Positions 60,624 through 64,000 of a stretch of DNA of 64,000 nt are shown here, in pieces. The translations under genes were made by a program, and so were the position numbers. Source of the DNA: Verrucomicrobiota bacterium (GTDB lineage Bacteria > Verrucomicrobiota > Verrucomicrobiia > Limisphaerales > UBA1100); the NCBI GenBank assembly GCA_028343615.1, contig JAOLZA010000005.1:1-64000 (forward strand), in the 5' to 3' direction. Under the pieces are notes generated by a model. The model was not told the DNA's origin. It searched no databases and was given only the letters and a program-made list of their open reading frames with translations. Positions within the stretch are counted from its first letter, which is position 1, and every line of letters begins with the position of its first letter.

Positions 60624-61715
60624 TTACCCAATCTCATCCATCGCCTCATCCAACTTCAGAAACAAGCTTCCCATCGATTCTTCCGTCTCATCACCCATGT
60701 TGGACAGTCGAAACGCTTTGCCTTTGAGCTTACCGTAGCCGACATCGATAAGAACCTCTTTTTCTTTCATCGCGCTTTGTAACTTGGGCACGTCCACGGC
60801 TGTACCGCCTTTGCGCGCGCCGTTGTTCAGGCACGTGAGCGAGATGGACTCGTAACCCGCTTCGGGGAAAAGTGTGAAGCCGCTTTTAGTTGCCCAGTCG
60901 CGGGTCATTTGATTGGTGGTCCGATGGCGCGCGTAGCGGGCTTCTAAGCCTTCCTCAAAAAACTCATCTAGCTTGTGTGACAGGCCGTTGATGTGTGGGA
61001 TGCTCGGCGTGCTGGGCGTCATATTTTTCTCTGCATTCTTTTGGAACTCAACAAAATCAAAATAATAACCACGTGTCTCGACTTGGGCCGCGCGGTTTAG
61101 TGCAGCTTCGGAGCAGGTGAACACCGAAAGGCCTGGTGGCAGTGCCCACGCTTTTTGTGTGCCGGCGAGTAGGACGTCGATGTCGAGCGCGTCAAATTGG
61201 ATTGGAACTGCGGTCATCGAGCTGACGCTGTCGACGATGAACATTACGTCCGGATATTTTCGCTTCAGCTTTGCGATGGACTCCAGTGGGTTCATCACTC
61301 CGGTGGAGGTTTCGTTATGCACGAGCGTGAGCGCATCGAACTCGCCTTTAGCGAGTTTCGCGTCAATGGCTTCGGGGAGAATTGGCGAACCCCATTCAAC
61401 CTGCAAACCCTCGGCGGCGATACCGCAGCGCTCGGCCACGTTCAGCCATTTATCAGAAAACGCGCCGCACATACAGCAGAGCAGTTTGCGTTGCGCGAGA
61501 TTGCGGATGGCGCCCTCCATAATACCCCATGCGGAGGAAGTGCTGAGATAAACGAGTTGCTCGGTGCCGAGCAGTTGCTGCAATTGCGGCTGGATTTTGC
61601 CGTAGAGATTTTGGAAATCCTGACTGCGATGGCCAATCATCGGCGTCGCCATCGCGCGCCAAGTGGCCTCGCTGACTTCGACCGGTCCCGGGATGTGTAG
61701 TTTCAAGTGTGCCAT
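60624..61715 (-). CDS. class V aminotransferase (serine/alanine--glyoxylate type)
   Basis: The 363-residue PLP enzyme has the family start LHIPGPVEVSEATWRAMATPMIGHRS, the PLP-binding Asp162 (IVDSVSSM), the Schiff-base Lys188 (LLAGTQKAWALPPG) and a conserved Arg in AFRLSNMGD. It resembles alanine-glyoxylate/serine-glyoxylate aminotransferases; it may also act as a phosphoserine aminotransferase with SerA, because such class V enzymes sometimes replace SerC. The substrate is unresolved. It is preceded by an SDR gene on the same strand 9 bases away. Confidence 0.8.
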   Translation of the reverse strand: MAHLKLHIPGPVEVSEATWRAMATPMIGHRSQDFQNLYGKIQPQLQQLLGTEQLVYLSTSSAWGIMEGAIRNLAQRKLLCCMCGAFSDKWLNVAERCGIAAEGLQVEWGSPILPEAIDAKLAKGEFDALTLVHNETSTGVMNPLESIAKLKRKYPDVMFIVDSVSSMTAVPIQFDALDIDVLLAGTQKAWALPPGLSVFTCSEAALNRAAQVETRGYYFDFVEFQKNAEKNMTPSTPSIPHINGLSHKLDEFFEEGLEARYARHRTTNQMTRDWATKSGFTLFPEAGYESISLTCLNNGARKGGTAVDVPKLQSAMKEKEVLIDVGYGKLKGKAFRLSNMGDETEESMGSLFLKLDEAMDEIG

Positions 61716-61724
61716 TTATTTTGT

Positions 61725-62495
61725 TTAGCGAATGTTGAGCGTGCCGCCATCCACGGGATAAGGGCAGCCGGTGATAAAAGAAGCTTCGTCGCTGCAAAGG
61801 AAAACCGCCATTGACGCTACCTCTTCCGGTCGCCCCATACGGCCGATGGGTTGGGCTTCGGAAAGTTTTTTGAACATTTCGTCTGCGTTGTCCGGGTAAT
61901 TTTTTGCTATGAAGCCATTGACAAACGGCGTATGAATGCGAGCGGGGAGGATGGCGTTGCAACGGATTTTAGCTTTCAAAAAATCACGCGCCACCGCGTA
62001 TGTCATCGTGAGCACCGCGCCTTTACTGGCGGAGTAGGCGAAACGATCGTCAATGGCCATCACGCTCACGGTGGATGCAATATTCACAATCGCGCCGCCG
62101 GTGGATTGCATATGCCCCACACCGGCTTGGAGACAATTGTAAACGCCCTTCACATTCACGCTCAACACGCGGTCAAAATCCTCCTCGGTGGTGGTGAGCA
62201 CGTTGCCGACGTGCGCAATACCGGCGTTATTGATGAGGCAATCGATTTGGCCGCGACTCGCAGCGATGGCATCAAATGTGTTTTTGACTTCCGCCTGATT
62301 GGTGACATCGCACGAATGCACCGCCGCCGTGCCGCCCGCTTTGGTGATCGCCTCCACGGCTGCTTTGCCGGCTTCGGCGTTGATTTCCAGAATATCCACG
62401 CAGGCGCCCTGTTTGGCGAATGCCGTCGAAATGGCCAGACCAATACCGGATCCGCCGCCGGTAACAATTGCGTTTTTGCCTTCGAGTGAAAACAT
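61725..62495 (-). CDS. short-chain dehydrogenase/reductase
   Basis: The 256-residue SDR has the cofactor motif TGGGSGIG (12-19), NNAG (89-92), catalytic Ser (about 141), Tyr154 and Lys158 (YSASK), and a C-terminal PVDGG. The HTPFVNGFIAKNYPD segment and PIGRMGRPEEVA resemble sugar-acid dehydrogenases such as 2-keto-3-deoxy-L-fuconate dehydrogenase, but this is by recollection of the family. ATG at 62495 starts directly at the Rossmann strand. The gene is coupled in position with the aminotransferase. Confidence 0.75.
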   Translation of the reverse strand: MFSLEGKNAIVTGGGSGIGLAISTAFAKQGACVDILEINAEAGKAAVEAITKAGGTAAVHSCDVTNQAEVKNTFDAIAASRGQIDCLINNAGIAHVGNVLTTTEEDFDRVLSVNVKGVYNCLQAGVGHMQSTGGAIVNIASTVSVMAIDDRFAYSASKGAVLTMTYAVARDFLKAKIRCNAILPARIHTPFVNGFIAKNYPDNADEMFKKLSEAQPIGRMGRPEEVASMAVFLCSDEASFITGCPYPVDGGTLNIR

Positions 62496-62601
62496 GGCCG
62501 GAACTTTGCAGAAGATGTTTGCGCGAAGCAAGTTTCTCTGTGGTTTAATACAGAGAGCTTAGACGGTTCACAGAGTCCTGCTGAGGTTAAGCAGATTGAG
62601 T

Positions 62602-64000
<1,399 letters not shown>

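Overview
The window looks like chromosomal housekeeping DNA from a Gram-negative member of the PVC superphylum, most likely Verrucomicrobiota. The signs are a DUF1501 Tat-exported protein, two secreted PQQ-type beta-propellers and a DUF1080 protein, small verrucomicrobial-style pseudopilins, an outer membrane with BamA, Skp, heptose and Tol-Pal genes, and futalosine-type menaquinone synthesis (mqnD). This placement is inferred from gene content; there is no 16S gene here. Genes are densely packed, and many neighbours overlap by 1-4 bases (ATGA, GTGA, TGATG), so translational coupling is the rule. No rRNA gene, CRISPR array, insertion sequence or prophage was seen, and no gene-free stretch exceeds about 200 bases.

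Layout. 1-6.8 kb: a partial gene, a small zinc-ribbon membrane protein, guaB, rfaE2, then a forward run of a bifunctional-nuclease-domain gene, holA, a STAS gene and a UvrD/PcrA helicase. 6.8-11.4 kb (reverse): two beta-propellers, a DUF1080 protein, and a coupled iscA / 35-residue membrane peptide / hscB-like unit. 11.4-24 kb (forward): dsbD, a lipoprotein, purE, prs, rplY, pth, rpsF, ssb, rplI, dnaB, bamA and skp. 24-27 kb (reverse): mqnD, an aldo/keto reductase and a lipoprotein. 27-34.2 kb: a Yej-type peptide ABC transporter and two pseudopilins. 34-41.9 kb: gluQ, aguB, HU, panE, gltX, pgsA, a probable selenocysteine peroxiredoxin, initiator tRNA and an MFS transporter. 42-52 kb: DUF1802, maf, serA, a SurA-like isomerase, DUF1844, a coiled-coil protein, moaA, metF, coaE and glgB. 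52-59 kb: a complete tolQ-tolR-tolA-tolB-pal cluster with a second pal, then tatA and tatC. 59-64 kb: ispE, an Lrp regulator, an aminotransferase, a short-chain dehydrogenase and a DUF1501 gene cut by the window edge.

How the parts fit. Envelope biogenesis dominates: BamA/Skp and SurA-like (outer-membrane protein assembly), Tol-Pal, TatAC (which would export the DUF1501 protein), DsbD, and heptose and phospholipid synthesis. A second block is replication and translation (holA, ssb, dnaB, ribosomal proteins, two Glu-tRNA synthetase relatives, initiator tRNA).

The most notable observations are: a peroxiredoxin whose catalytic residue is encoded by an in-frame TGA followed by a SECIS-like hairpin; a TatC with a 165-residue His/acid-rich N-terminal extension and an enlarged periplasmic region; a BamA with an acidic coiled-coil insertion and a one-base frameshift in an A8 run; an initiator tRNA lacking the canonical three G-C pairs; a hidden 35-residue membrane peptide between iscA and hscB; heptanucleotide TCAAnnn/TTGAnnn arrays; and a BamE-like module shared by two unrelated secreted proteins.
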